Origin: JBBTQX01 sp038064955
Lineage (GTDB): Bacteria; Patescibacteriota; Minisyncoccia; UBA6257; GWB1-50-10
NCBI GenBank assembly: GCA_038064955.1
Contig: JBBTRY010000031.1
Location: 1 to 5,773 of the forward strand
Length of the DNA: 5,773 bases
Direction: 5' to 3'
Below are positions 1-5,727 of this stretch, piece by piece. Made by a program: the position numbers and the translations under genes. The notes below the pieces were generated by a model, which worked only from the letters and a program-made list of their open reading frames with translations, was not told the origin of the DNA and searched no databases. Each line of letters begins with the position of its first letter. Position 1 is the first letter of the stretch.

Positions 1-244
1 ACCAGAAGAAAAAACGGTTCGGTTTTATATTCTCCCTGATTGCTTTCACTTCGAGCTTATCACTCATTACCAAGCAATCTATCGGAAAATTCATCCCGAA
101 AGTATGGATGCCCCAGCGAGTTTTGAAAAAGAGCGCCGCCGGTTCCTTCCGACCCGAAAGACCTTTCGCTTCTTCGTTGAAAGTCCGGGCAATCGGAATA
201 TCTTCGCCGATAAGGGTACTTCGAGTCGTATTTATCACTATCAT
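1..244 (-). CDS. DUF192 family protein, 3' end cut off by window edge
   Basis: The 81 codons visible read from ATG at 244 to the window edge with no stop. The product starts MIVINTTRSTLIGEDIPIAR and contains, at about residues 38-56, ALFFKTRWGIHTFGMNFPID, followed by a KAIRENIKPNR stretch. The IHTFGM-FPID motif and the earlier RTFNEEAKGLSGR segment are the recognisable core of the DUF192 family. That family is made of small proteins of about 110-150 residues, and its biochemical role is not established. No signal peptide or membrane segment is visible, so this is probably the short cytoplasmic form. Roughly 30 or more C-terminal residues lie outside the window. The start abuts the tRNA-Thr gene. 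No other in-frame start exists before a stop inside the tRNA anticodon region, and GTG at 238 is the only close alternative. Family assignment is confident; function is not. Confidence 0.85.
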   Translation of the reverse strand, partial: MIVINTTRSTLIGEDIPIARTFNEEAKGLSGRKEPAALFFKTRWGIHTFGMNFPIDCLVMSDKLEVKAIRENIKPNRFFFW

Positions 245-245
245 G

Positions 246-317
246 AGCCATCCCCGAGATTCGAACTCGGAACCTTCGCTTTACAAAAGCGTTGCTCTGC
301 CGTTGAGCTAGGATGGC
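246..317 (-). tRNA. tRNA-Thr (anticodon UGU)
   Basis: The 72-nt sequence folds as a cloverleaf. The acceptor stem is GCCATCC/GGATGGC (7 bp) and the D stem is GCTC/GAGC with a GG-containing loop. The anticodon loop is TTTGTAA, which gives anticodon UGU (reads ACA, Thr). The variable loop has 5 nt, and the T arm is CCGAG-TTCGAAT-CTCGG. G1-C72 and C2-G71 match known Thr identity pairs. The discriminator is T, and the next bases are CAT, so CCA is not encoded and must be added after processing. The top pair of the anticodon stem is an A27.A43 mismatch. The gene begins 20 nt after the pseudopilin stop and ends one base before the DUF192 start, so it may be cut from a longer transcript. A weak -10-like TATAGA lies just upstream (323-328), but I would not call it a promoter. 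Confidence 0.95.
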
Positions 318-337
318 ACTGCTCTATAAAGTACCAA

Positions 338-1459
338 TTATCTTGTTGAATTGTAAATATCGGCAACCTCCGTCGCGGAAAGGGCGCGATTATAAATGCG
401 AACTTCGTCAATTTGGCCATTAAAATAATTAGGAGATAATCCTTCCACTGCTCCAATCCATGTTTTTACTCCAGTAACTTCCGGCACTCCTCCTTGAGCC
501 TGAGTTTGGTCCAAAACCCCATTAAGGTAATGTTTCACATTTGACCCATCCCATGTTACGACTACATAAATCCAAACACCCGTAGAAATGACCGAATTAC
601 CTATATGGCGCCAATAGCCAGAACCATTCGACAGAGTCAAATCTATTTTTCCGCTCGTATTGTAGAAATTCAAAGCTATTCTTTCATCAAGCCAATTGGA
701 ACCAACCGAACGGGATATTAATCCACCTAAGACATTGGGATAAATCCACATCGAAATCGTTCCGCCACCCTCAATGGAATCGCTGACATTATTTCCGGAA
801 TTTACATAATTGCTTATGCCGTCAAAACTCAAACAACCACCCGCTTTACAGCTTGTCCCAGTTTGCCACGTCGGACCATTCGTCAAAGTGCCAATATTTC
901 CGTACCCCGAAGCATCATAAGTAGTCGTCGCCGTTCCTTCATCAAAATGCCAATATCCCACGAGTCCCGTATCAAACCGGGATGTGATTTGTCCAAGCGT
1001 GTTCATAACTATATCGTTCACAATGCCGTCTCCCCGACCGCTCACCAAAGAAATTATCTGATTGTTTGGCGCGTATCCGGTCAAGGCATTGAAAATCAAA
1101 TCAATCGTGCTTGATGACGACGGATTAGTGAAAGAAATATTTCTGCCGAGAGGATACATTCGACTCACCGTTCCCGCGGCATAGCTCGTTCCGCTGAAGA
1201 CGGAATAAGTCGGTCCGGTGGAAACGGAGGAAGTGGGGTTCGTAAATCTTATTCCCCACTTTTTGCCGTCCTGTTGGCTCTTGGAAAGGCTTTGGGTGTT
1301 TTTGATCGCGGAGAGCATTTCGTTTGCCGTCAATTTAAGATTTTGCACCGAACGGTATCCTCCCAGATACAGAAAACCGGTTGTAACCGCCACCACGGAA
1401 ATCGCGATTACGAGGAGAAGTTCAATAAGGGTGAAGCCATTGCGTGAATTTTGAATCAT
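338..1459 (-). CDS. GspH/FimT-like type IV pseudopilin with C-terminal LamG (concanavalin A-like) domain
   Basis: This is a 373-residue protein. Residues 1-8 (MIQNSRNG) form a class III prepilin leader ending in Gly. Cleavage before F9 gives mature FTLIELLLVIAI, with Glu at +5 (E13) and a hydrophobic helix to about residue 33. Residues 34-160 look like a GspH/FimT minor-pilin core, including the MNTLGQIT-type ending. Residues 165-373 are a LamG/laminin-G-like jelly roll: GLVGYWHFDEG, GCLSFDG, ISMWIYP, VVTWDGSNVKHYLNG, and the typical end IDEVRIYNRALSATEVADIY. C204 and C209 could form a disulfide. The inferred role is a minor pilin in the T4P carrying a carbohydrate- or surface-binding head. 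The start is fixed by an in-frame TAA two codons upstream (1463-1465). No Shine-Dalgarno sequence is visible, and the first codons lie inside a 7-nt repeat array. Normal pseudopilins are 150-200 residues, so the extra length is the LamG domain. Confidence 0.93.
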   Translation of the reverse strand: MIQNSRNGFTLIELLLVIAISVVAVTTGFLYLGGYRSVQNLKLTANEMLSAIKNTQSLSKSQQDGKKWGIRFTNPTSSVSTGPTYSVFSGTSYAAGTVSRMYPLGRNISFTNPSSSSTIDLIFNALTGYAPNNQIISLVSGRGDGIVNDIVMNTLGQITSRFDTGLVGYWHFDEGTATTTYDASGYGNIGTLTNGPTWQTGTSCKAGGCLSFDGISNYVNSGNNVSDSIEGGGTISMWIYPNVLGGLISRSVGSNWLDERIALNFYNTSGKIDLTLSNGSGYWRHIGNSVISTGVWIYVVVTWDGSNVKHYLNGVLDQTQAQGGVPEVTGVKTWIGAVEGLSPNYFNGQIDEVRIYNRALSATEVADIYNSTR

Positions 1460-1473
1460 GAATTATGAATTAG
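1446..1473. repeat. 7-nt tandem repeat array, left arm, overlapping the pseudopilin start
   Basis: The plus strand reads four heptamers in a row: GAATTTT, GAATCAT, GAATTAT, GAATTAG. The CAT of the second unit is the reverse complement of the pseudopilin ATG, so the array covers codons 1-4 and the 14 nt upstream. It faces a second array at 1504-1531 in inverted orientation. The best arm-to-arm match is 13 of 15 bases (1453-1467 against the complement of 1502-1516). Confidence 0.75.
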
Positions 1474-1503
1474 GGAACGTGTGGTAATCAAAAATTGTAT
1501 GCA

Positions 1504-1531
1504 TAATTCTTAATTCTTTATTCCTTATTCC
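1504..1531. repeat. 7-nt tandem repeat array, right arm, in the pilC-pseudopilin spacer
   Basis: The plus strand reads TAATTCT twice and then TTATTCC twice, an exact period of 7 over 28 nt. It ends 2 nt before the pilC stop codon. With the array at 1446-1473 it forms an imperfect inverted repeat around a 30-nt centre (1474-1503). The centre holds no gene. On the minus strand it has a weak -10-like TACAAT (1494-1499), which could serve the pseudopilin gene. Confidence 0.75.
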
Positions 1532-1533
1532 TG

Positions 1534-2739
1534 TTAAAACTGCGTCGTGAGTTGGTAAATCGGGATAATGATGGAAAGCGCGATCATGCCGATAATGAAA
1601 CCGATAATGAGGAGCATGACGGGTTCGAGAAAAGAAACCAAAGTTTTGAGCGAGCTGTCTATCTCATTCATATAGAAATCTGAGAGCGTCCCCAACACTT
1701 CCTCTATGTGGCCCGCCCGTTCGGAAATAGCCACCAAATTAACGACTGTCTTGGGGAAAAACGGTTCCCGCCGGAAAGCTTCCCCCACCGAAAGGCCTTT
1801 TGCCAAACCGTCGCGCGAAATTCTAATCAGAGAGTCTTTTAGCTGAGTATTCCCCACCGCCTGAGCGGTAATTTCGAGCGCGTCCGTAAGCGCTATGCCA
1901 GCTTTGATGAGAGATGAAAGAGTCGCGGCAAAACGCTGGAGCGCGATTTTTTTCACCACGTCCTTTATGAGCGGAATCTCGTCGACAAGGCTCACGACGA
2001 CTCTCTTGAACGGCAATGAATTTTTATAAAGCAGAATAAAAGCTATCAAACCAATAACGAAAATGGTTACGAAAATTATTCCGTAGCTGCCGAAAAAAAG
2101 GCCGACCGAGAAAACAACCCGCGAAAAGAGTGGCGGTTGGAAACCTGATTGGAGAAAGACATCCGCAATTTTCGGCAAGGCGAACATTATAAGAAAAGTT
2201 AAAATAAAGACCGAGGTGGAAAGAAGGAGAATGGGATAAACTAGGGCGCTTTTTATCTGATCCTTCATCATTTTTTCTTTGGTGAGCGCGCCGGTCAAAT
2301 TTTCGAAGACCGAATCCAGGTTTCCCGAAGATTCGCCTGCTTTAATGAGGTTTATATAAACCTGGCTGAAAACTTTCGGATAACGCATGAAAGTGGTGAA
2401 AAAAGGCTGGCCTGCTTCAAGATTGGCCCTCACTTCCATTAAAAACTTTTTCACGGCAACCTTGTCGAAATCGTCTATTAGGATATTGACCGCCTGTAAA
2501 AGCCCGGTACCTATCTTCAGCATTAAAGAAAGATATTTCGAAATAAATATCTGGTCGGTAATGGTTATCTTGCCACCAAAAATTATTTTATCACCTAGAT
2601 TCCTTTCCACTGGCTTAACACTCACGGGCTTCAAGCCGCGAGAAACAAGGAATTGGAGAACCTCTGAAACGTCTTTGCTTTCGATTTGGCTTTCCACAAT
2701 TCTTCCATCCGATTGGGAAGCGATATAATGAAATTGCAT
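1534..2739 (-). CDS. pilC: Type IV pilus inner-membrane platform protein PilC (GspF family)
   Basis: This 401-residue protein has the family's usual length and layout. A soluble N-terminal part (about 1-65) is followed by two T2SF repeats, at about 67-190 and 268-391. The paired signature segments are IKAGESSGNLDSVFENL (132-148) and ISERAGHIEEVLGTL (338-352). Hydrophobic membrane segments lie at about 168-189, 210-237 and 371-394. The last has the characteristic LEPVMLLIIGFIIG start and ends a few residues before the C-terminus. PilC is the platform in the cytoplasmic membrane that couples the PilB motor to pilin insertion or extraction. The ATG is 4 nt after the pilB stop, with a weak AAGAGA purine stretch about 10 nt upstream. 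Translation coupling to pilB and a shared mRNA are therefore likely. The sequence looks intact. GspF of a type II secretion system is the alternative, but the context favours T4P. Confidence 0.96.
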   Translation of the reverse strand: MQFHYIASQSDGRIVESQIESKDVSEVLQFLVSRGLKPVSVKPVERNLGDKIIFGGKITITDQIFISKYLSLMLKIGTGLLQAVNILIDDFDKVAVKKFLMEVRANLEAGQPFFTTFMRYPKVFSQVYINLIKAGESSGNLDSVFENLTGALTKEKMMKDQIKSALVYPILLLSTSVFILTFLIMFALPKIADVFLQSGFQPPLFSRVVFSVGLFFGSYGIIFVTIFVIGLIAFILLYKNSLPFKRVVVSLVDEIPLIKDVVKKIALQRFAATLSSLIKAGIALTDALEITAQAVGNTQLKDSLIRISRDGLAKGLSVGEAFRREPFFPKTVVNLVAISERAGHIEEVLGTLSDFYMNEIDSSLKTLVSFLEPVMLLIIGFIIGMIALSIIIPIYQLTTQF

Positions 2740-2743
2740 TTTT

Positions 2744-4465
2744 TTATTCTCTTATAACTCTAAATATTTCCTCGATAGTCGTCATTCCCAATTCAACCTT
2801 CTTCAATCCATCCTCGAGCATTGTCACCATTCCTTCGTTTCTCGAAGCCTTTCTTAAAGCATCCAAACTGAATTGGGGGCTGATGATGAGTTTTCGGATG
2901 CTTTCAGTCACGTTCAATACCTCGAACATCCCGACTCGGCCCTGATAGCCGGTATGACCGCAAGAATCGCAACCCTTCCCACGATAAAAAGTTTTGGGAA
3001 GACGGATAGCTCCTCCAGTCGTGTTCAATTCCCCGATTTGCCGGGCGATGCTTTCCAAAATTTCCTTGGGTGGCGAATAAGATTCAATGCACTCGGTATG
3101 AATCTTCCGCGCCAACCGCTGGGAAGTAATTGAATTTATGACTGCCGCCACCAAAAACTGTGGCACGCCCATATCCATAAGCCGCGGTACGGCCGTTGCC
3201 GCGTCATTCGTGTGCAAGCTCGATAGAACAAGGTGACCGGTCAAAGCCGCCTGAATGGAAATATTAGCCGTTTCGGCATCCCGAATTTCACCGACCATAA
3301 TAATATTCGGATCTTGCCGGAGAATAGAACGCAGGCCCGAAGCGAAAGTGATGCCAGCCGGGACGTTCACCTGCATCTGGTTCAGATAGCGCATATCATA
3401 CTCGATGGGATCCTCAATGGTTACAATGTTCACTTCAGGCTGGTTCAATATATCCATTATTGAATAAAGCGTAGTCGTCTTGCCGGCGCCAGTCGGACCG
3501 CAAACTATGACCATCCCGTAGCTTTTCGAAATCGCTTCCTGGAGAATCTTCGAAGTCTCTTCGAACATACCCAACTCCGAAAAAGAAAGTGGCTTTTGCG
3601 AGGCGGACAAAAGACGCATCTCGACTTTCTCGCCATAGAAGGTCGGAATTATGGAAACGCGGATATCGATGGAACCGTTCCCGACGTCGTAGCGGAAGCG
3701 GCCATCCTGCGGATGAGTGTGCTCGTCCACCCTCAATTCCGAAAGGATTTTGACGCGGGCGACAATCGCTGGATGAATCTCCTTCGGCACGCGGATAATC
3801 TCGTGAAGGATGCCGTCAACGCGGAAACGCACCAGAATAACGTCATCCAAAACCTCAAAATGAATATCGGAGGCCCGGGAAGAATTGGCATAAGAAAGGA
3901 GATTATCCACGATTGCGACGATAGGCAGGTCGGCGGCGGCTTCTTCTAAATTGTCCTCTCCCTTGGTCTTTGAGCGGAGTGATTCGCGGATACTATCCTC
4001 GATTATTTTTTTGAAATCCTGGGTAAGCTGCTGTTGATAAAGAAGGAATCCCCGATTCAAATCTTCTTCACTCGCGAGATAGGGTTTGACCGGCCCGCCG
4101 AGGCGGAGACTTAAAAAATCTATCGTCTCAAGATCAGTTGGGTCTTTCATTGCTACGTCGAAAAAGCCGGCCGCGTCCCGGCCGAACACTATCACATTCC
4201 TCTGTCTCGCCGCGTCTTCGGGAAGTTTATTGAGGATTTTCTTGTCGATGCCGATTGCTCCCAAATTCACCCTCTCCACTCCCAATGCCTTCGAAATCAA
4301 AAGATACAAATAATCCTTATTTATCAGCCCCTGGGATACGACGATTTCGGATATGTTCTGCCGCTTACGGTTGGCTTCTTCTTCTAATTTGGCGAAAGTT
4401 TCCGCGTCAAGAGTGCCGGATTTTACGAGAATCTCTTTGAGCTTTGCGGGAGATAAATTAATCAC
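2744..4465 (-). CDS. pilB: Type IV pilus extension ATPase PilB (GspE/PulE family)
   Basis: The protein has 573 residues. An N-terminal MshEN-like region (about 1-150) precedes the hexameric secretion-ATPase core. Visible motifs are Walker A GPTGAGKTT (323-331), an Asp box around VNIVTIEDPIE (345-355), Walker B IIMVGEIRD (388-396, catalytic E393) and a His box GHLVLSSLHTND (410-421). The zinc-binding module has C499-x-x-C502 as its second half. The first half, normally CxxC, reads H456-T-E-C459. The protein powers pilin polymerisation from the cytoplasmic face, working with PilC, which is encoded directly downstream. The start is GTG at 4465: an in-frame TAA lies two codons upstream and the N-terminus aligns with the family. 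A TATAAT ends 6 nt before the GTG, so the mRNA may be leaderless. A GspE role in type II secretion cannot be fully excluded from sequence alone. Confidence 0.96.
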   Translation of the reverse strand: MINLSPAKLKEILVKSGTLDAETFAKLEEEANRKRQNISEIVVSQGLINKDYLYLLISKALGVERVNLGAIGIDKKILNKLPEDAARQRNVIVFGRDAAGFFDVAMKDPTDLETIDFLSLRLGGPVKPYLASEEDLNRGFLLYQQQLTQDFKKIIEDSIRESLRSKTKGEDNLEEAAADLPIVAIVDNLLSYANSSRASDIHFEVLDDVILVRFRVDGILHEIIRVPKEIHPAIVARVKILSELRVDEHTHPQDGRFRYDVGNGSIDIRVSIIPTFYGEKVEMRLLSASQKPLSFSELGMFEETSKILQEAISKSYGMVIVCGPTGAGKTTTLYSIMDILNQPEVNIVTIEDPIEYDMRYLNQMQVNVPAGITFASGLRSILRQDPNIIMVGEIRDAETANISIQAALTGHLVLSSLHTNDAATAVPRLMDMGVPQFLVAAVINSITSQRLARKIHTECIESYSPPKEILESIARQIGELNTTGGAIRLPKTFYRGKGCDSCGHTGYQGRVGMFEVLNVTESIRKLIISPQFSLDALRKASRNEGMVTMLEDGLKKVELGMTTIEEIFRVIRE

Positions 4466-4471
4466 GATTTA

Positions 4472-4477
4472 ATTATA
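4472..4477 (-). promoter_or_regulatory. -10 box for pilB with transcription start predicted at the GTG
   Basis: The minus strand has a perfect TATAAT at 4477-4472, followed by six bases and then the pilB GTG. Normal -10 spacing puts the first transcribed base on or next to the G of the start codon. No good -35 hexamer is seen at 16-18 nt, and there is no TG extension. This makes it weaker than the two promoters further upstream. No Shine-Dalgarno sequence is present. Confidence 0.5.
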
Positions 4478-4513
4478 ACTTAAACCGCGCGATGAAACTA
4501 ACAAACGGGAATA

Positions 4514-5083
4514 TTAAAACAGGGTTAGATTGCTGCCCACTTCGTACCAACCGGAGTCATTCCCGCCGTCATTGTCCGTTACATGAGCACTACCGCTAGT
4601 TTTGAATTTGGCGCTTTCCATTTGGGCATCCAACTCATAGGCCCCGACAGTCGAGCTGGCCGCGAAGGCGTACAAACAAACGGCCGGACTTCCAAGAGTG
4701 CAGTTAGCCGAGGCATTATTCGGATCGATAGGCAATCTGGAAAGAGGAGAACCGGCGGCAATGAGCCTGAAATCCAATGGCACCCAGCCAGCCGATGTCA
4801 CTGTCGTAGTGGCATTTGCAACGCAAGTCGGAGTACCGGGCGCATCTGTTCCGGAAGTGCAATTATAAGTATTACTCGATGGCCAGTTGCTCGTGGTATT
4901 CAAAACATCCGCCACCCAAAGAGAAATGGCGCTGTTCAAAGCCGCTAAGTCCGAGATGCGGGTGGAATCTCTACCCTGCTTCAAAAGTTCGGCGGGATTC
5001 AAAACCAAAACCGTCGCCGTGGCCAAAACGGCCAAAATCGCGATAACAACCAGAAGCTCAATAAGAGTAAATCCTCTTTTCAT
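4514..5083 (-). CDS. Type IV pilin (PulG/PilA-like, candidate main or minor subunit)
   Basis: This is a 189-residue prepilin. The leader MKRG is four residues and is cut before F5. The mature N-terminus FTLIELLVVIAILAVLATAT has Glu at +5 (E9) and one hydrophobic helix to about residue 28. It is followed by LNPAELLKQGRDSTRISDLAALNSAISLW, an amphipathic helix extension that I associate with pilins of CPR bacteria. The C-terminal globular part is rich in Ser, Thr and Asn and has four cysteines (C75, C87, C128, C136), enough for two disulfides. It would be inserted in the membrane, processed by a PilD-type peptidase (not in the window) and polymerised by the PilB/PilC machine encoded next. It sits 43 nt after the response regulator and 48 nt before pilB and has its own -10. 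Whether it is the main or a minor subunit cannot be told from sequence. Confidence 0.93.
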   Translation of the reverse strand: MKRGFTLIELLVVIAILAVLATATVLVLNPAELLKQGRDSTRISDLAALNSAISLWVADVLNTTSNWPSSNTYNCTSGTDAPGTPTCVANATTTVTSAGWVPLDFRLIAAGSPLSRLPIDPNNASANCTLGSPAVCLYAFAASSTVGAYELDAQMESAKFKTSGSAHVTDNDGGNDSGWYEVGSNLTLF

Positions 5084-5094
5084 ATATTGGTTTT

Positions 5095-5103
5095 ATTATA
5101 GCA
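5095..5103 (-). promoter_or_regulatory. Extended -10 promoter for the pilin gene
   Basis: The minus strand carries TGC-TATAAT (5103-5095), a perfect -10 with the TGn extension. There are 11 nt between it and the pilin ATG, so the predicted 5' leader is about 5 nt. No Shine-Dalgarno sequence fits in it. An in-frame TAA overlaps the end of the box (5095-5093) and rules out an upstream start. No convincing -35 is present, which the extended -10 could compensate for. Confidence 0.65.
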
Positions 5104-5126
5104 TATTAGATATCGGAAATTCGACC

Positions 5127-5501
5127 CTACACTAGGAATTCCTTTATTTTCGAGACCAAGTCCTCAATGGAAAGATTGGCCTTTATGAAATAGCCAATTG
5201 CCCCGAGACTCTGCCCTCTCTCGATATCGCTGTCCTGCCCCAAATTAGAGACCACGACGACGGGCGCGGCCTGAAGGGTCGGATCGCTCTTCATTATCTC
5301 CATTATCTCGAAGCCGGACATTTTGGGCAAAATAATATCCAAAAGAATCAGATCGGGTTTTTCCTGTTTTAAAAATTTAATCGCCTCGTTCCCGTCATGG
5401 GCCGCGGTTACTTTAAAATTCTCCTTTTCCAGACGCTGGCGGAGGAGATTCGAGAGCATCGGCTCGTCTTCCACCAGGAGTATTTTTTTCGTCCCTTCCA
5501 T
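5127..5501 (-). CDS. Stand-alone response regulator receiver protein (CheY-like)
   Basis: The 124 residues form a single REC domain with no output domain. The fold markers are in order: acidic pocket E11-D12 (ILLVEDEP), phosphoacceptor D55 (LILLDIILPKMSG), switch Ser S85 (VVVVSN), aromatic Y104, and conserved K107 (GYFIKANLS). All residues needed for phosphorylation are present. It would receive a phosphoryl group from a histidine kinase not encoded here. Signalling must then be by protein contact, as for CheY or PilG/PilH. Being first in the T4P gene run suggests it controls pilus activity, but this is inference. The ATG start is fixed by an in-frame TAA two codons upstream (5505-5507). AAGGA lies directly against the ATG, too close for a normal ribosome binding site. 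The gene has a strong promoter that predicts a 0-1 nt leader. Confidence 0.93.
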   Translation of the reverse strand: MEGTKKILLVEDEPMLSNLLRQRLEKENFKVTAAHDGNEAIKFLKQEKPDLILLDIILPKMSGFEIMEIMKSDPTLQAAPVVVVSNLGQDSDIERGQSLGAIGYFIKANLSIEDLVSKIKEFLV

Positions 5502-5508
5502 TCCTTAA

Positions 5509-5536
5509 ATTATACCAATTCCCCACCCTATCGCAA
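5509..5536 (-). promoter_or_regulatory. Promoter for the response regulator and possibly the whole pilus cluster
   Basis: On the minus strand, TTGCGA (5536-5531, 4 of 6 to consensus) is separated by 16 nt from a perfect TATAAT (5514-5509), with TGG directly before it as an extended -10. Seven bases separate the box from the ATG at 5501, so transcription should start within about one base of the start codon. This is the best promoter in the window. Confidence 0.75.
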
Positions 5537-5570
5537 CAAATAGAAAAATCAAAAAGAACGGACAATCTAA

Positions 5571-5677
5571 GCGATAATCGGCATGATGGAAAAAGTGGGT
5601 AGGACTTGGGGTAGGATAATCACCGCGGGGCGGTGATTATCCGGAGACGCACACTTTTTCAGCGTGCCGATTATCGC
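5571..5677. repeat. 107-bp nested palindrome (possible structured RNA or palindromic element)
   Basis: The outer arms are 5571-5597 and 5652-5677. They pair over about 26 bp with two mismatches and one bulged G. The first 13 bases (GCGATAATCGGCA) are complementary to the far end except for a gap-free block of mismatches further in. Inside is a perfect 13-bp hairpin, GGATAATCACCGC (5614-5626) against 5630-5642, with a GGG loop. The two stems are joined by unpaired 5598-5613, which contains part of a 12-nt-period direct repeat of GGGTAGGA (5597-5604 and 5609-5616), and by 5643-5651. GATAATC or its complement occurs four times, once in each arm. No ORF or known RNA family is recognised. Neither side has a T-run directly after the stem, so it is not a standard terminator. 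It lies between the end of an upstream gene and the response regulator promoter. Confidence 0.85.
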
Positions 5678-5683
5678 AAACAT

Positions 5684-5707
5684 AAAAAAACCTACTTTGA
5701 GGTTTCT
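5684..5707 (-). terminator. Probable rho-independent terminator of a gene entering from the right edge
   Basis: On the minus strand, AGAAACCT (5707-5700) and AGGTTTTT (5693-5686) form an 8-bp stem with one G.U pair and a CAAAGT loop. The T-run 5690-5684 forms the end of the stem and the tail. The stem is AT-rich and so only moderately stable. It points away from the right edge, as expected for the end of a minus-strand transcript that stops before the palindrome. Confidence 0.5.
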
Positions 5708-5727
5708 ATGTGTAAAAACTTTTTTAG

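Noticed and set aside
60..251. A 63-codon minus-strand frame starting at 251.
   Set aside because: Its start lies inside the tRNA acceptor stem, and its product is rich in Arg and Ser with no family resemblance. The overlapping frame from 244 carries the DUF192 motifs.
241..456. A 71-codon minus-strand frame across the tRNA gene.
   Set aside because: It reads through the whole tRNA and the end of the pseudopilin gene in the wrong frame, so it is a shadow.
3596..3949. A 117-codon plus-strand frame opposite pilB.
   Set aside because: It is antisense to a conserved part of PilB (about residues 173-290) and shows no domain or start signals. Codon structure of pilB explains it.
4583..4948. A 121-codon plus-strand frame opposite the pilin gene.
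   Set aside because: It is antisense to the pilin coding region, with a low-complexity, Arg/Ser-rich product and no start signals.
5124..5530. TAGGGT shared upstream of the response regulator -10 and the pilin -10, as an operator.
   Set aside because: The distances to the -10 boxes differ (16 and 29 nt), and one copy includes the response regulator stop codon. Two hexamers are not evidence of a regulon.
5571..5677. The nested palindrome read as a rho-independent terminator.
   Set aside because: On the plus strand the stem is followed by AAACATAAAAAAA. On the minus strand it is followed by CTTAGATTGTCC, with T-rich sequence only later. The T-run is missing where it is needed.
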